From Halieaceae bacterium (lineage in GTDB: Bacteria > Pseudomonadota > Gammaproteobacteria > Pseudomonadales > Halieaceae): DNA of 6,762 nucleotides. Below, piece by piece: positions 5,129 to 6,762 of this stretch. The notes under the pieces were generated by a model, which was given only the letters and a program-made list of their open reading frames with translations, was not told where the DNA came from and did not search any database. How positions within the stretch are numbered: the stretch's first letter is position 1; each line of letters opens with the position of its first letter. A program made the translations under genes and the position numbers. The stretch lies in assembly GCA_011524755.1 (NCBI GenBank), contig WTJR01000033.1, positions 1-6,762 of the forward strand, in the 5' to 3' direction.

Positions 5129-6762
5129 TTACTCTGCTTCGAATCGCACGTTATCGATTCGAAAGCGCGTCCCATTGTGGTCCCGAGCCCAGATGACAAT
5201 GCCCGTGTTCACGTTAGAGATCACCAGCCCCGTTGACGTAAACGCAGACATAGGGACTTTGACGGTTTGCCAGTCGTTTCCAGGTTGCACGGTTAAGTCG
5301 ATGTGCGCTGATGTGCAGGGGTAGAAGCAATCAAGCTTGACGCGGTAATCATTGGGCCCCTCGATATGCTTCAAGTCCAGAACGAAATGACCATCCGCGT
5401 AATCGCTCAGATCAACACCCGTTGACGACTCTGTGAACAGTGCAGCATAGGCAGCTGCGGGTTCATGTCTTATTTCGAGTACGGGTCCGCGTTCTTCATC
5501 ACTGAGATAAGACCAACTGATGCTTGGACAGGCTTCGCCATCGTCGTTGATACACAGGTCGTAGTTAATTGCGGAGTCAAAGGCTCGCGTACCTAAGTCA
5601 TAGGTTGAAGTGAAGCCACCATTCTCAAAGACCCAGAAAGGATCCGCATTTGGATTGCCGCCTCCCGTTCCACCCCCCGAGCCAGAACCCTCGACAATGC
5701 CCGACTCAGTATTATTCGGGTCTTCTGTCAGCGTAGGGAGGTCCTGAGTATCCGAGTAACTCAAGCCATAGCCACGATCAAACAGGGCAGCGGCGACGGG
5801 CGCTTCTGCATTTGTGGGGTTGATCGCGCCACCCGGCCAGCTGAAGCTGAGACGACCGGTCATATCATGCGCTGCATTTCCCTGAGCATCGGTAAACAGT
5901 ACATCAGAGATACCGGTGGCTTCAGTGCCTGGTAGCCAGCTCGCTACGAAAGCATCGGACAGGTTTAGTTCTGGATTAATAAACATGGGGCGACCACTCA
6001 TCAATAGAGTGATAACGGGGATGCCCGAGTCTCTGAGGCCCTGTACTTGGTTCAAGACACCACTTGCACCCCAGTCAAGATTTTGGAGATCGCCGTTCCC
6101 TTCGGCATAAGGCTGTTCTGAGAGAACAACGACGACCGCATCGGGTGTAGTCGTGAAACTGCCAGTGGCTGAGTAGTCTAACGTGCCGCCCGCCGCTTCA
6201 ACGGTATCCGTAAAAGCATCCCGAATGGTTGTCGCTCCGGGAAAGTCGGCATTTGTTGTTCCTGTTCCCTGCCAAGTCACAGACCAGCCACCCGCTTGCA
6301 GTGGTACGCTGTCGGCCGCACTACCGACGAGCAAAATGCGTTGGTCTGGACGCAGTGGTAAGACCTGACCGTTATTTTTTAAGAGCACCTGTGAGCGGCG
6401 AACCGCTTCCCTCGCAATTTCGCGGTGGGCAGTGCTACCGACAACCTCGACGGGTTGTCTGGCTGGATCAAAGTTGCGATCGATAAGCCCCAGTTTTTGT
6501 TTGAGCTCGATAATGCGTGTCACGGCTTCGTCGATGCGGGCCTCTGAAACCTGATTTGTCTGAACCTGATTGATCAAGTTATTTCTGAACGAGAGCCATT
6601 GCGTTGGCACCATCACCATATCGATACCGGCATTGATCGCCTGAGCGCAGCTGGTATCCGAGCACCCCTGGACCTGGCCGACGCCGTTCCAGTCGGAAAT
6701 GACCATGCCGTCGAAGCCTAATTGCCCCCGAAGAACATCGGTGAGCAAGGATTTAGATCCGT
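5129..6762 (-). CDS. Glycoside hydrolase family 3 beta-glucosidase/exo-glucanase, ExoP-like (N-terminus beyond window)
   Basis: The gene is cut at the right edge. About 543 C-terminal residues are visible, and the frame is open to the last base, reading GSKS just before a TTG that should not be taken as the start. Numbering from that TTG, the end of the first GH3 domain includes GFDGMVISDWNG (11-22) with the nucleophile Asp19, and AGIDMVMVP (40-48). The second catalytic domain (about 110-335) carries SEQPYAEGNGD (210-220), where GH3 glucanases have the acid/base Glu (Glu211 or Glu216). A Gly/Ser/Thr linker (354-364) leads to a C-terminal beta-rich domain (about 370-539), like the galactose-binding-like domain of ExoP-type enzymes. 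Cysteines at 29/34, 399/407 and 474/478 could form disulfides, in keeping with export; the signal peptide is out of view. It should release glucose from the ends of beta-glucans or oligosaccharides. It converges on gabD. Confidence 0.9.
   Translation of the reverse strand, partial: GSKSLLTDVLRGQLGFDGMVISDWNGVGQVQGCSDTSCAQAINAGIDMVMVPTQWLSFRNNLINQVQTNQVSEARIDEAVTRIIELKQKLGLIDRNFDPARQPVEVVGSTAHREIAREAVRRSQVLLKNNGQVLPLRPDQRILLVGSAADSVPLQAGGWSVTWQGTGTTNADFPGATTIRDAFTDTVEAAGGTLDYSATGSFTTTPDAVVVVLSEQPYAEGNGDLQNLDWGASGVLNQVQGLRDSGIPVITLLMSGRPMFINPELNLSDAFVASWLPGTEATGISDVLFTDAQGNAAHDMTGRLSFSWPGGAINPTNAEAPVAAALFDRGYGLSYSDTQDLPTLTEDPNNTESGIVEGSGSGGGTGGGNPNADPFWVFENGGFTSTYDLGTRAFDSAINYDLCINDDGEACPSISWSYLSDEERGPVLEIRHEPAAAYAALFTESSTGVDLSDYADGHFVLDLKHIEGPNDYRVKLDCFYPCTSAHIDLTVQPGNDWQTVKVPMSAFTSTGLVISNVNTGIVIWARDHNGTRFRIDNVRFEAE

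Noticed and set aside
6746..6748. TTG as the start of the GH3 gene
   Set aside because: The frame stays open to the window edge and the residues just before it (GSKS) fit the conserved GH3 sequence, so the protein is truncated by the window rather than starting here.
1..6762. Possible mobile element, defence system, CRISPR array or RNA gene
   Set aside because: No transposase, integrase, toxin-antitoxin, nuclease, regularly spaced repeats, terminal inverted repeats or tRNA/rRNA-like structure was seen. All long stretches are explained by ordinary metabolic genes.

Overview
The window carries four complete chromosomal genes and one gene cut by the right edge. Coding is dense, base composition is moderate, and there are no phage, IS, CRISPR, tRNA or rRNA signs. 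The gene types are a long-chain-type acyl-CoA dehydrogenase, an alpha-methylacyl-CoA racemase, a GabD-type semialdehyde dehydrogenase, a secreted cyclase-family hydrolase and an exported GH3 glucosidase. Together they suggest a free-living heterotrophic Gram-negative bacterium, most likely a marine-type gammaproteobacterium. That placement is an inference from gene content and from the closeness of the dehydrogenase to E. coli GabD. It was not tested by a search.

Layout, left to right. Bases 2-1153 (+) encode an acyl-CoA dehydrogenase of the LCAD/IVD type, in which the catalytic glutamate sits in the helix-G position. A strong bidirectional rho-independent terminator (1171-1198) separates it from a convergent gene (1217-2170, -) for a signal-peptide-bearing member of the cyclase/kynurenine-formamidase-like family. 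A 289-base divergent control region (2171-2459) follows, with several short direct and inverted repeats. Then come two co-oriented genes, probably an operon: an alpha-methylacyl-CoA racemase (2460-3593, +) and a succinate-semialdehyde dehydrogenase, gabD (3636-5096, +). The second probably starts at a TTG codon rather than the upstream ATG. A stem-loop that contains the gabD stop codon marks its end. On the other strand the C-terminal part of a family 3 glycoside hydrolase (5129-6762, -) runs off the right edge. It includes the nucleophile Asp, the second catalytic domain, a glycine/serine linker and a C-terminal ExoP-like beta-sandwich domain.

How the genes may work together: the racemase converts (2R)-2-methylacyl-CoA to the 2S form that acyl-CoA dehydrogenases accept, and LCAD-type dehydrogenases are a natural next step. 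The left and middle parts of the window therefore fit degradation of methyl-branched acyl chains (isoprenoid or sterol side chains, branched fatty acids). GabD would pass a C4-type semialdehyde to the TCA cycle, but its link to the racemase is only operon proximity. The cyclase-family protein and the GH3 enzyme look like envelope or extracellular hydrolases with no visible pathway link to the rest. I see no convincing new system here. The observations below are mostly residue-level and regulatory.
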